Shown here piece by piece: positions 51,501 to 62,001 of a stretch of DNA of 64,000 bases. This DNA is from Archangiaceae bacterium. GTDB lineage: Bacteria; Myxococcota; Myxococcia; Myxococcales; Myxococcaceae. The DNA lies in the NCBI GenBank assembly GCA_016714225.1, contig JADJNS010000003.1, positions 310,001 through 374,000 on the forward strand, written 5' to 3'. The notes beneath the pieces are model-generated. The model was not told the origin of the DNA, searched no databases, and saw nothing but the letters and a program-made list of their open reading frames with translations. The position numbers and the translations under genes are program-made. The first letter of the stretch is position 1; each line of letters begins with the position of its first letter.

Positions 51501-53119
51501 AACGAGGCCGAGGGGTTCACGCTGGGCGGCGGCGCGGCGGGGGTCGGCGCGAAGTCGTACGCCGAGCCGGCGGGCGAGGGGAGATCGGCCTCGGGAGGCC
51601 GCGAGTGGTCGAGCTCGAAGCCGCCCGGGTCGCTGGGCGCGCCCGCCGGAGCGGGCAGGTTGGAGAAGTCGAAGCCGGCCGGCTCGGGCGGCGGCGCGCC
51701 GGCGGGCGAGGGGAGATCGAAGTCGGCCATCGACGGCCCGGCAGCGGCGGGCGGCGGCGGCTCGGGAATCTCGGCGAAGTCGGCGCCCGAGGCCTCGGGC
51801 ACGTCGTTGAACGAAGGCGCAGGGTCGCCGGTCGGCACCGGGTCGAAGGTGAAGGCCTGCGGAGGGTAGGCGTCGGTCTGCGCGGTCACTTCTCCGGGGA
51901 GCGGCACGTTGTCGCCGAACGAGGGCTGCTGGCCGGTCGGCTCGTACCCGCCGGGCAGCGGCACGCTGTCTCCGAAAGAGGGCTGCTCGCCGGTGGGCTC
52001 GTAGCCGCCGGGCAGCGGCACGCTGTCGCCGAACGAAGGCGCTGCGCCCTGGGCCTCGTGGCCTCCGGGCAGCGGCACCGCGCCGTTGCCGGTCGCGCCA
52101 GGCAGCGGCACGCCGCGACCCGAGCGGGGGCTCGCCGGCTGGGCCGAGTGGCCCACCGCGCCGGGCAGCGGCACGCCGCGACCCGCAGGAGGCCCGACGT
52201 GGGTGGCCGCCCCGCTGGGGAAGTCGTTGGTCGACTCGCTGAAGTCGATGGCGCCGAAGTCCGAGTTGCCGGGCAGCGGCACCGCGCCCGCGTGCGAGGG
52301 CGCGGGCGGGTGGGCCGCGCCGCCGGGCAACGGCACTGCGGCGCCGCCGCGACCAGGCACGGTGGGCTCGAAGCTGCCGGGCCCGTGCTGCTGGGTGGGG
52401 TCGTACGAGCCGGCCGCGCTGCCGGGCAGGGGCACCGCGCCGCTGCGCATCGCGGGAGGCCGCTGGGTCGCGGGCGAGACCTGGGGGGCGCCGGTCGCGC
52501 CGGGCAGCGGCACCGCGTGGTTGGCGGTGGGCTCGAACGCGCCGAAGTCGACGTGCGCCGGGGCGCCAGGAGCGAAGGCCTCGCTGGGTACCGGCGCGGC
52601 CGAGACGCGGGTCGACTCTTCAGCCCAGGTCGGGGCGGGCGCCTGCGAGGTGACGCCGGGCAGCGGCACCGCGGCCGAGCTGCCGACCGCGGGCGGCTTG
52701 TAGGCGGGTGCCTTGCGGGTGGCGGCCTGGTCGTGAACGTTCGAGGGGGGCGCCTTCGCGGTGGTCGCGCCGGGCACCGCCTCGGGCGGTATGAACGCCG
52801 GCTGCATGCGGGTGGGCGCGTCTTCCCACTCGGTGTCGCTGGGGGTGCTCTGGGTGTTGCCCGGCAGCGGCACCGCCCCGCCGGCGATGTTCGAGGGAGG
52901 AGCGTGCGCGGTGGTGGCGCCCGGCAGGGGCACCGCGCCGGGGCCTGCGGGAGCGGGGGCCGAGGCGGCGCCGGGCAGCGGCACTGCGCCCGAGGCTGCG
53001 CCCGGCTTTACCGGGAAGATGTTCTGGCAGGTCGGGCATTTGATGCGCGCCCCGCCGGCGGGAATCTTCTTGTCGTCGATGTTGAGGTGGGCGTTGCAGG
53101 AAGGGCAGGTCGCCTTCAT
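48542..53119 (-). CDS. MJ0042 zinc-ribbon, VPLPG-repeat, GYF-like and TPR membrane protein
   Basis: A 1525-residue protein. An N-terminal MJ0042 zinc ribbon (C5, C8, C28, C31; KCPTCQNIFPVKPGA) is followed by a long Pro/Ala-rich disordered tail with about 14 copies of VPLPG (GAVPLPGA, DSVPLPGGYEPTG). About residues 603-660 look like a GYF_2-type domain (SGKVFGPFEEAVVVKML, SLDGESWQPIG). A membrane helix lies at about 728-745 (WIIAGVLLLGIVVAGG). The remaining 780 residues are tetratricopeptide repeats. Zinc ribbon plus GYF plus one TM is the cytoplasmic layout of the M. xanthus gliding protein GltJ/AgmX; the TPR end differs. An envelope scaffold role is likely. It is upstream of and coupled to serS. 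Confidence 0.8.
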   Translation of the reverse strand: MKATCPSCNAHLNIDDKKIPAGGARIKCPTCQNIFPVKPGAASGAVPLPGAASAPAPAGPGAVPLPGATTAHAPPSNIAGGAVPLPGNTQSTPSDTEWEDAPTRMQPAFIPPEAVPGATTAKAPPSNVHDQAATRKAPAYKPPAVGSSAAVPLPGVTSQAPAPTWAEESTRVSAAPVPSEAFAPGAPAHVDFGAFEPTANHAVPLPGATGAPQVSPATQRPPAMRSGAVPLPGSAAGSYDPTQQHGPGSFEPTVPGRGGAAVPLPGGAAHPPAPSHAGAVPLPGNSDFGAIDFSESTNDFPSGAATHVGPPAGRGVPLPGAVGHSAQPASPRSGRGVPLPGATGNGAVPLPGGHEAQGAAPSFGDSVPLPGGYEPTGEQPSFGDSVPLPGGYEPTGQQPSFGDNVPLPGEVTAQTDAYPPQAFTFDPVPTGDPAPSFNDVPEASGADFAEIPEPPPPAAAGPSMADFDLPSPAGAPPPEPAGFDFSNLPAPAGAPSDPGGFELDHSRPPEADLPSPAGSAYDFAPTPAAPPPSVNPSASFGEVDFGGGGDSLEFDPTSKSRPDDLEADLSAPLPPPKPAAPADGLEMLSFIDDTAKEAGVKDATHVRRFHIKRRSGKVFGPFEEAVVVKMLEDGQLLGNEEVSLDGESWQPIGAEGAFQAAIAKLMEQPARAGTVPQMPVQSGGGAGVSVPANRPAPPSMERLKQLYEGRMAAVAVVQGKEPVPFSKRVPWIIAGVLLLGIVVAGGWSSTTRYGLFGLKVLFPARVSANTEEGKALAEAKKGLLADTFKGYQNSKELCEKLLRTKPYPEVRAVWMQSVYNLARRYGAVNAADLRTAEAEQENIMLLGEKHVEVVKALANAALNGKDTDKALALVASARARADNEGDLELLFLKAEALATKGQVPQAMTDLKEVLNKDKTSAKALHGLGLLHLKQKEVDLAAGRFGEALAANPQHVSSAVELAAIEVLERKNNAKGTALLDPALAADARVNLAPAELGRALALKAQIAADSKQLDEAVATFEEALKADPANVFAKGAYGALLVERHDYAKAMPMLKDASDKAPQNLGYIETYLNALIGLGKMDEATKVMASASGRFPGNARIAFLSGRVEDGMDRTKQAEESYKRAISADGKMVEANIALSSLYLRLRRFGEAKPQLEEALTKAPDNALVHVGLGELALAENNVDRAQDELNKAADLNPNLPGAFLGLSRVALAKGKPELAEQQALKALKLDPKIHDGRLQYGTALWKLGRLDEAMKELTQAKEDDPRSVNIPITLGAVAFDKGDMDAATANLLGNALQKEPGNADANFYMAKVKRKRAEYTQAIESMKKAIDHAPRRAEFHYELGNIYMDARKGNEAVDEWKAALTIEPKYADALEALGKNALEHNKQREAIDFFQKALDADPGRTRIFASIGDAHSAGGQWPKAIDAYLKALGGEPGFKEVYPKLANAYGEKKKWSDAITWYRKATQADGADLTSWYNLGYALKEKKQYQDAIEALEQFQKLNQDPKMKKQVDDDIYDLKQELR

Positions 53120-53191
53120 TCAGGCTCCGTTACTTAGGCTTTTTAGAAAACGGCGCGACGTTACCCCGATGCTGACGAGGGGTCACTCTTC

Positions 53192-53914
53192 GTGCTACGC
53201 GCGCAAGTCCTTTTGGCCCCTCGCATTTCCATCGTCATTCCCGTCTACAACGAGGAGGAGATCATCTCCTCCGCGGCGGCCGATCTGGTGGCCGGTCTCG
53301 ACCAGCGCAACCTCGACTACGAGGTGATTTTTGCCGAGAACGGCTCGCGCGATCGCACGCCCCAGCTGCTCGAAGAAATCTGCTCGGGCTCTGGAAGGCT
53401 GCGCTGGTTTCACAACGACACGCCCAACTACGGCAGCGCGATGAAGCGCGGCATTCTCGAGGCGAAGGGCGAGCTGGTCGTCTGCGACGAGATCGACCTG
53501 TGCGACCACAGCTTCTACGACGCCGCGATACCGCTGCTCGAGCACGCCGACATGGTGGTGGGCTCGAAGGCGGCGCGCGGCTCGTCCGACGAGCGGCCGG
53601 CGGTGCGTCGGCTGGCGACCTGGAGCCTCAACACGACCCTGCGGGTGGCGCTGGGCTTCAAGGGCACCGACACCCACGGCCTCAAGGCGTTTCGGCGCGA
53701 GAAGCTGCTGCCGGTGCTCGAGCGCTGCGGCGCCGACATGGACGTGTTCGCCAGCGAGTTCGTGATTCGCGCCTGGCACAGCGTGCGGGTCGAAGAGATA
53801 CCCATTCAGCTGCACGAGAAGCGCAAGCCGTCGATTCATCTCTTTCGCCGGGTGCCCAACGTGCTGAAGCAGGTGGCGCGGCTGGTCTACGTCATCCGCG
53901 TCAAGGGCGAATGA
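53192..53914 (+). CDS. Glycosyltransferase family 2 (dolichol-phosphate-sugar synthase-like)
   Basis: 240 residues with the GT-A start PRISIVIPVYNEEEII, FAENGSRDRTPQLLEEICSG, the substrate-metal motif CDEIDLCDH (in place of DXD), and the late FRREKLLPVLE and RVEEIPIQLHEKR that resemble DPM1/polyprenyl-phosphate glycosyltransferases. No C-terminal membrane part is present, so it is the short soluble type. The GTG start at 53192 is the upstream-most start in frame after the divergent gene. The stop overlaps the next start (ATGA). Confidence 0.85.
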   Translation: MLRAQVLLAPRISIVIPVYNEEEIISSAAADLVAGLDQRNLDYEVIFAENGSRDRTPQLLEEICSGSGRLRWFHNDTPNYGSAMKRGILEAKGELVVCDEIDLCDHSFYDAAIPLLEHADMVVGSKAARGSSDERPAVRRLATWSLNTTLRVALGFKGTDTHGLKAFRREKLLPVLERCGADMDVFASEFVIRAWHSVRVEEIPIQLHEKRKPSIHLFRRVPNVLKQVARLVYVIRVKGE

Positions 53915-54795
53915 GCCTCGGGGCGATCTCGGTCGATCTCGATTCGCTGCCCCACTACTGCCGCATTCAGTCGGTGCCCGAGTCGGTGCTCGACGAGCGC
54001 GCGCGCTCTCTCGTCTACTCGGTGGCGGTGCCGCGCTACCTCGAGCTGTTCGCCGCGGCCGGCGTGCCGGCGACCTTCTTCGCCATCGGCGCCGAGGCGG
54101 ACCCTTCGCTGCGCCAGGCGCGTCTGGCCGGAGTGGAGATCGCCTCGCACTCCTTCGCGCACGACTACGGCATGTCGCGGTGGAGCTTCGAGCAGGCTTG
54201 CGAAGATCTCGACCGCGCGCACCAGGCGCTGACCCAGGCCTGCGGCGAAGCGCCGGTCGGCTTTCGCGCGCCGGGCTACACGCTGTCGCCCGCGCTGCTG
54301 CAGGCGGTGGTGGCGCGCGGCTACGCCTACGACTCGTCGACCTACCCGGCGACGCCCTACTGGCTGGCCAAGGCGTCGGTGATGGGGGTGCTCAAGGCGC
54401 TGGGGCGGCCTTCGCGCGCCATTCTCGACTCGCCCCGGGTGCTGCTGGCGCCCACGGCACCGTACCGGCCGTCGCTCACCGCGCCGTACCAGCGCGGCGA
54501 TGCCCCATTGGTCGAGCTGCCCATCGCGGTGGCGCCGGTGACCCGGGTGCCCTTCATCGGCACCTTCGCCAATCTCGCGCCGTGGCCGCTGGTGCGCGCG
54601 GTCTTCGCGAGCATGGCCTCGCTGCCGCTGTTCAACTTCGAGCTGCACGCCATCGACGTGCTCGACGTGAGCGACGGAGCCCCCCGCGCGCTGGCCCGGC
54701 AGCAGCGCGATCTCGAGGTGCCGGCGCGCGAGAAGCTGTCGCGGCTGGCGAAGCTGTTCGGCGCGCTCAAGGCGCGCTCGAGTGCGTCACCCTGA
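53911..54795 (+). CDS. Polysaccharide deacetylase family protein
   Basis: A 294-residue NodB-fold protein. AISVDLDSLPHY holds the Asp-Asp start motif, GVEIASHSFAHDYG the metal His pair, and GFRAPGYTLSPALLQ the conserved Arg-Pro strand. There is no signal peptide. It is fused in expression to the glycosyltransferase by a 4-bp overlap, so the two likely act on the same glycan: one adds a sugar, the other deacetylates it. It is probably a step of envelope sugar modification; substrate unknown. Confidence 0.85.
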   Translation: MSLGAISVDLDSLPHYCRIQSVPESVLDERARSLVYSVAVPRYLELFAAAGVPATFFAIGAEADPSLRQARLAGVEIASHSFAHDYGMSRWSFEQACEDLDRAHQALTQACGEAPVGFRAPGYTLSPALLQAVVARGYAYDSSTYPATPYWLAKASVMGVLKALGRPSRAILDSPRVLLAPTAPYRPSLTAPYQRGDAPLVELPIAVAPVTRVPFIGTFANLAPWPLVRAVFASMASLPLFNFELHAIDVLDVSDGAPRALARQQRDLEVPAREKLSRLAKLFGALKARSSASP

Positions 54796-54828
54796 GAGAA
54801 GCTGCGACCCGTCTTCGGTAAGATGTAG

Positions 54829-56411
<1,583 letters not shown>

Positions 56412-56447
56412 ACGTGCGCTTAAGGCGGGGCGGGCGCTGCTGAAACG

Positions 56448-56600
56448 GCCGTCCACGTCCACGTCCACGTCCACGTCCACGGCGCCTTCGGCGCTGTTCT
56501 TGTCGAGCGCGCCGGGGAAGCTCATTACTCGCGTCGCGTGCGATGCGTGGGCCCAGCGGGCTTCTTCGTGGACGTGGACGTGGACGTGGACGTGGACGGC
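56448..56600. repeat. Inverted hexanucleotide arrays
   Basis: Five perfect copies of GTCCAC (56451-56480) are mirrored 87 bp later by five copies of GTGGAC (56568-56597). With the flanking GCC and GGC the two arms are a 33-bp perfect inverted repeat. The arrays lie between the stop codons of convergent genes. They could form a long hairpin in RNA of either strand. Confidence 0.9.
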
Positions 56601-56634
56601 TTCTTCGAGCCGAGCACCGCCTCCGAAAAAAAAC

Positions 56635-57312
56635 CTACTTCCTGGTCAACGTCTCCGTCCCGAGCTGCCCACTCCCCGGCGCCCCCCACTTCCCGTCGAA
56701 GTTCTTCCCCGCCTGCTGGTAGCTGACGACACCTGCGCCCTTGCCCGCAGCGCCCCAGCCGACGATGAGCAGGTCGCCCTGCTTGATCGCCACGCCGCTG
56801 TACGTCTCGCGCGGCAGCGTCCAGGTGACGTTGAACACGTCGCCGTTGGGCGTGATCGAGACGTTGCCGCTGTACGGCTTGCCGTCGGGGCCGGCGCCCT
56901 TGACGATCTTGTAGCCGCCATTGAGCCCCGCGGGGCCCTCGAGCTCTTCAATTCCCGGCTTGGGGCCCGAGCCGCTGGTCGCCCACAGCCCCTTCAGCGA
57001 GCCGCCGCTCACCCGGTACACCACCACGCCGTACGCGGCGCCCATGCCCCAGCCCACGCCCAGGGTGCCGTCCATCATGATCGCCACGCCTTTGTACTCA
57101 GGCGACCCGGGCAGCGCCCACGCCACGTTGTAGGTCTCGCCGTTCTTGGTGATGGTGACGGTGCCTTCGTAGCCGCCCTTGCCTCCGGGGTTGGCCCCCT
57201 TGGCGGCGAAGGTGCCCGCGGCATCGACGGCGGGAGCGGCCTTTGGCGGTTCCTTCGCGAAGGACTGCGACGACCACAGCGACACGACACAAAGCAGGAG
57301 GAGTTTGCGCAT
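56635..57312 (-). CDS. Secreted protein with two internal repeats, unknown
   Basis: 225 residues. A signal peptide (LLLLCVVSLWSSQSFA) is cleaved after an Ala. The mature protein has a duplicated domain of about 85 residues: the first copy contains YEGTVTITKNGETYNVAWAL and GVAIMMDGTLGVGWG, and the second SGNVSITPNGDVFNVTWTL and GVAIKQGDLLIVGWG. The pattern (beta strands ending in GWG) recalls fibronectin-binding-type small domains. No enzymatic motif seen. It is 46 bp from the small protein gene upstream. Confidence 0.7.
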   Translation of the reverse strand: MRKLLLLCVVSLWSSQSFAKEPPKAAPAVDAAGTFAAKGANPGGKGGYEGTVTITKNGETYNVAWALPGSPEYKGVAIMMDGTLGVGWGMGAAYGVVVYRVSGGSLKGLWATSGSGPKPGIEELEGPAGLNGGYKIVKGAGPDGKPYSGNVSITPNGDVFNVTWTLPRETYSGVAIKQGDLLIVGWGAAGKGAGVVSYQQAGKNFDGKWGAPGSGQLGTETLTRK

Positions 57313-57358
57313 GGGGCCGAACCTTAGGGCCTCGCTGCGCGGTGTCGAGCACTCGCTT

Positions 57359-57553
57359 TTAGAAGGTCGGCAATGCGCGGCGAAAGTCTTCTTCCTTCTC
57401 TTCGTCGTCGCGGGTACCGCCGTCGCGATGACGCTTCTTCTTGGCGACCTCGCCCTCGTCGTCGCCGCGCGCGAGCGAGTGGGCGGTCGCCGGAGCCACG
57501 CCGACCCACAGCGTGGCGCCCAGCACTGCAGCGATGACCAGAAGCCGTCGCAT
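57359..57553 (-). CDS. Small secreted charged protein
   Basis: A 64-residue protein begins at ATG 57553, sharing one base with the stop of the cytochrome c gene (TGATG), so it is translationally coupled. It has a signal peptide (LLVIAAVLGATLWVGVAPATA) and a very charged mature tail (DDEGEVAKKKRHRDGG, DDEEKEEDF). No domain was recognised. Position suggests it belongs to the cytochrome operon, for instance as a small subunit or chaperone; that is inference. Confidence 0.6.
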   Translation of the reverse strand: MRRLLVIAAVLGATLWVGVAPATAHSLARGDDEGEVAKKKRHRDGGTRDDEEKEEDFRRALPTF

Positions 57554-57870
57554 CAGCCCTTGAACGACCGGATGTGCTTGATGAGCCCGTCGACGTCGGC
57601 GTCCGAGATCTTCCCCTTGAACGCCTTCATCTTCGTGTTGTCCTTCGACCCCTCGAGGATGATGGTCTTCATCTTCTCGTCCGTCCACTTGGTCTGCCAG
57701 TCGGCAGCGGTCATGTCTTCGATCTTCTCTTTCTTGCCGGTCTTGGTCTGCGCCTTGCCGTCGGCGCCGTGGCAGCTCTCGCACTTCGACTTCCAGATGG
57801 CGGGAACGTCGTCGGCCCAGGCCGAGGCGGCGAAGCAGCAGGCGACCAGCGCAATTCGAAGGGTCTTCAT
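57553..57870 (-). CDS. Small cytochrome c (class I type)
   Basis: 105 residues: signal peptide (IALVACCFAASAWA), one heme-binding CESCH near residue 33, Met-containing region and C-terminal helix (SDADVDGLIKHIRSFKG). Lys-rich surface (KTKTGKKEK) would suit docking to an oxidase or bc complex. It follows the fused cytochrome b gene by 33 bp on the same strand and is probably its soluble electron carrier. No copper or oxidase genes are in the window. Confidence 0.9.
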   Translation of the reverse strand: MKTLRIALVACCFAASAWADDVPAIWKSKCESCHGADGKAQTKTGKKEKIEDMTAADWQTKWTDEKMKTIILEGSKDNTKMKAFKGKISDADVDGLIKHIRSFKG

Positions 57871-57903
57871 CGTGGTGTTCCTCTCTTAGGGGAGCAGTGA
57901 TTG

Positions 57904-59625
57904 CTACGGGTGGGGTACGGCGAAATTCAGCGGCTGACCGGCCTGTGCGCGCAGGTACGAGATGACCGCCTTCAGCGCGTCTTTGTCCAGCTTCTCATGG
58001 GGAAACGAGTCCATCTCGTTGTTGCTGCCGTAGAACCTCTCGGCGTCGGGGGTGCGAATGAACGCCTCGAGCCATTTCTCCGAGGCGTAGCCCTTGAGCG
58101 TCGGCGCAGTTCCGCCCGAGTCGTCGAGCGAGTGGCACGAGTCGCAGCCCTCTTTCTCGAACGCGGCGCGGCCCTTCGCCGCCAGCTCGGCGTTGACGTC
58201 GGTGCGGTTGCCCTCGGAGTACACGAACTCGACCAACGCCTTCGAGACCTCTGCGTTGCCCTTGAAGGCCTCCATCTCGTCGATCTTGGTGTTGCCGAAG
58301 AAGTGCGGCGCGCGCGGGTCTTCGAGAAAGGCGCTCAGCCAGGGCCGGCCGGCGTAGCCCTGCATGCACATCACGCCCTTGAACGGCTGCTCGCTGCACT
58401 CGCTGTGGCAGGGAGCGCACTCGCGCGCGAACGTGCGCGCGCCCCACACCTCGGGGTCGTTCTTGTAGAGCTCGAGCGGCCCGCTCACCGGCACTCCGAT
58501 CATCGCCAGCGCGTGCATCTGCCGGGCGATCTTCTCGGCCCTGGCGTTGATCTTCGCGGCCTTGGGGTCGGTGGCGTCTTCGTAGGCGGTCATGCCACCG
58601 AGCACGCCCGCCGCCACCAGGCCCAGCAGCACGCCGACCACGATCAGCCGGTGCGGCTTTCGCTTCTCGAGCTTCTGGTAGACGAACGGCAGCAGGCACA
58701 GCCCGATGGTGGCGACGCCCGGCAGGCCGGCGGTGGCGATGAACTCGCTGCTGCCGGTGAACCAGTGCCGCAGCCGGAAGATGGGCAGGAAGTACCACTC
58801 GGGCCGGGCCACGTACTCGATGGCCGGGTCGGCGGGCGCCGAGAGCTCGGCGCCCCCGGTCAGCTTCACCAGCACCACCAGCAGCAGCGTCACCGCGAAG
58901 GTCATCGCCGCGTCGCGCGCCGCCTGCGACGGCCAGTACGGCTCGCGCTTCACCGTGCGGTCGGAGTCGGAGGCTCCGGGGGGCGCCGAGGGCCCGTGGC
59001 GCTTGCGCACCGCGAGGTGGGCGCCGATGAGCAGCAGGCCGGCGAGCGGCATCAGCACCACGTGCAGCGCGTAGAGGTGGGTGAGGGTGATGTTGCCGAA
59101 CGCAGGGCCGCCCTGAATCACCGTCTGGGCGGTGGCGCCGACCAGCGGCTGGTTGCCCGCGATGCCCAGCAGCACCTGGGTCGCCCAGTAGGCGCGCAGA
59201 TCATTCGGCAGCAGGTACCCGGTGTGCGAGGTGACGATCAGCACCTGCAGCCCGATGATGCCGGTGATCCACGTGAGCTCGCGGGGGGCGCGGTAGGCGC
59301 CCCAGATGAGCGCCTGCACCAGGTGCAGAATCGCCATCACAATCAGCGCGGTGCTGCCGAAGTGGTGAACCCCGCGCAGCAGGTCACCCATGAAGACCTG
59401 GTACTGAATGTAGTGCACCGAGGCCCAGGCGTCGGTGGCCGAGGGCGCGTACCAGGCCGACAGGCCCATGCCGGTGAGGGCCTCGAGCACCAGCAGCGCC
59501 GCGGTGACGGTGCCGAACGAGCGGGCCCAGCGCGCTCCGCCGGGCAGCGGAGAGTCACCGGCGGCGCGCAGCCAGCCCATCAGGCCCGACCGGTCGTCGA
59601 CCCAGGCGAGGACGCGGGAGATCAT
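57904..59625 (-). CDS. Cytochrome b (bc-type) fused to a di-heme cytochrome c domain
   Basis: 573 residues. The first 380 are a cytochrome b: HHFGSTALIVMAILH and HTGYLLPND mark heme-ligand and Qo-region sequences, LHVVLMPLAGLLLIGAHL holds another helix with His, and PEWYFLPIFRLRHW is the PEWY Qo motif. About residues 395-573 are a periplasmic cytochrome c with two heme motifs, CAPCHSEC and CDSCHSLD. The b and c parts in one chain is a fusion of cytochrome b and c1-like subunits. Its start overlaps the Rieske gene stop by 4 bp (59622-59625). Confidence 0.88.
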   Translation of the reverse strand: MISRVLAWVDDRSGLMGWLRAAGDSPLPGGARWARSFGTVTAALLVLEALTGMGLSAWYAPSATDAWASVHYIQYQVFMGDLLRGVHHFGSTALIVMAILHLVQALIWGAYRAPRELTWITGIIGLQVLIVTSHTGYLLPNDLRAYWATQVLLGIAGNQPLVGATAQTVIQGGPAFGNITLTHLYALHVVLMPLAGLLLIGAHLAVRKRHGPSAPPGASDSDRTVKREPYWPSQAARDAAMTFAVTLLLVVLVKLTGGAELSAPADPAIEYVARPEWYFLPIFRLRHWFTGSSEFIATAGLPGVATIGLCLLPFVYQKLEKRKPHRLIVVGVLLGLVAAGVLGGMTAYEDATDPKAAKINARAEKIARQMHALAMIGVPVSGPLELYKNDPEVWGARTFARECAPCHSECSEQPFKGVMCMQGYAGRPWLSAFLEDPRAPHFFGNTKIDEMEAFKGNAEVSKALVEFVYSEGNRTDVNAELAAKGRAAFEKEGCDSCHSLDDSGGTAPTLKGYASEKWLEAFIRTPDAERFYGSNNEMDSFPHEKLDKDALKAVISYLRAQAGQPLNFAVPHP

Positions 59626-60179
59626 GCCAGGTCCCGGCCGCGGCGCGGGCAGTCGACGGCGCCCAGCTCTTGCTTCTCTTTCACGCCGATCTTGAAGCGC
59701 CGGTACTTCACGAACACGTCTTTGTCTTTCACCTGCACCTCGAGCGGGTCCATCGGGCGGGGCGAAGGCCCGTCGGTCGCGTTGCCGTCGAGCTCGAACG
59801 TCGAGTCGTGGCAGGGGCAGCCGTAGGTGCTCTTGGTCTTCTGGTTGATGCTGCAGCCCGAGTGGGGGCAGATGGTCGACAGCGCGCTCACCGTGCCGTC
59901 GGGCTTCTTGAGCAGCCACACCGCGCCGATCACCCCGACCGCTCGCGACCAGCCGTCGATCACCGTGCTCACCAGCTCGACGCGCCTGGGCACCCCGTCT
60001 TGCAGCTCGGTGACCGAGACGGCGCGCAGCAGGCCCCCGTCGTCGGCCTTGGGCTTCATGAGCGGCGTGACCACCGAGCCCAGCACCGGCACGGTGGCGA
60101 GAGCGCCGGCCGCGGCGGCCAGCGCTCCGGCGAGGAGCTTCAAGAAACCGCGCCGCTCGGCCTTCGGGGACTCAGCCAT
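59622..60179 (-). CDS. Rieske iron-sulfur protein of the bc complex
   Basis: 185 residues with a Tat-type signal (RRGFLKLLAGALAAAAGAL) and the Rieske cluster motifs CPHSGC and CPCHDSTF (Cys-His-Cys-His ligands plus the two disulfide Cys). It delivers electrons from quinol to the c-type hemes. It precedes the cytochrome b-c fusion with ATGA coupling, so the two form the core of one complex. The promoter region upstream is 35 bp from the divergent FHA-regulator gene, which could regulate the operon; no site was identified. Confidence 0.92.
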   Translation of the reverse strand: MAESPKAERRGFLKLLAGALAAAAGALATVPVLGSVVTPLMKPKADDGGLLRAVSVTELQDGVPRRVELVSTVIDGWSRAVGVIGAVWLLKKPDGTVSALSTICPHSGCSINQKTKSTYGCPCHDSTFELDGNATDGPSPRPMDPLEVQVKDKDVFVKYRRFKIGVKEKQELGAVDCPRRGRDLA

Positions 60180-60214
60180 GGCGGCGACGGAGTATAGAGG
60201 TGCAGGTACGAACC

Positions 60215-61686
<1,472 letters not shown>

Positions 61687-61692
61687 CGGGGC

Positions 61693-62001
61693 CGAGGTTG
61701 TGCTGCCGGAGGGTTGTGCCCGGAGGTTGTGCCCGGAGTTGTGCCAGGAGGTTGTGCCGGGGTTGGCCCGGAAGGTTGTGCCCGGAGGTTGTGCCCGGAG
61801 GTTGTGCCCGGAGGTTGTGCCCGGAGGTTGTGCCCGGAGGTTGTGCCCGGAGGTTGTGCCCGGAGGTTGTGCCCGGAGGTTGTGCCCGGAGGTTGCGCCC
61901 GGAGGTTGTGCCCGGGGTTGTGCGGGGTTGTGCCCGGAGGGTGCCGGAGGTTGTGCCCGGAGGTTGTGCCCGGAGGTTGTGCCCGGAGGTTGTGCCCGGA
62001 G
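61693..62001. repeat. 13-bp tandem repeat array
   Basis: The unit GGTTGTGCCCGGA is repeated about 20 times, including nine identical copies in a row (61774-61890) and further degenerate copies on each side. The 13-bp period is not a multiple of 3, so all frames are open on both strands with a 13-residue repeating peptide; these long open frames are not genes. The array begins 7 bp after the FHA-regulator stop. Confidence 0.92.

Noticed and set aside
48872..53137. 1421-residue forward frame opposite the TPR protein
   Set aside because: No RBS, no domain and a low-complexity Arg/Val/Leu pattern; shadow frame.
61693..62001. Possible CRISPR array
   Set aside because: The 13-bp units are contiguous with no spacers and there are no cas genes.
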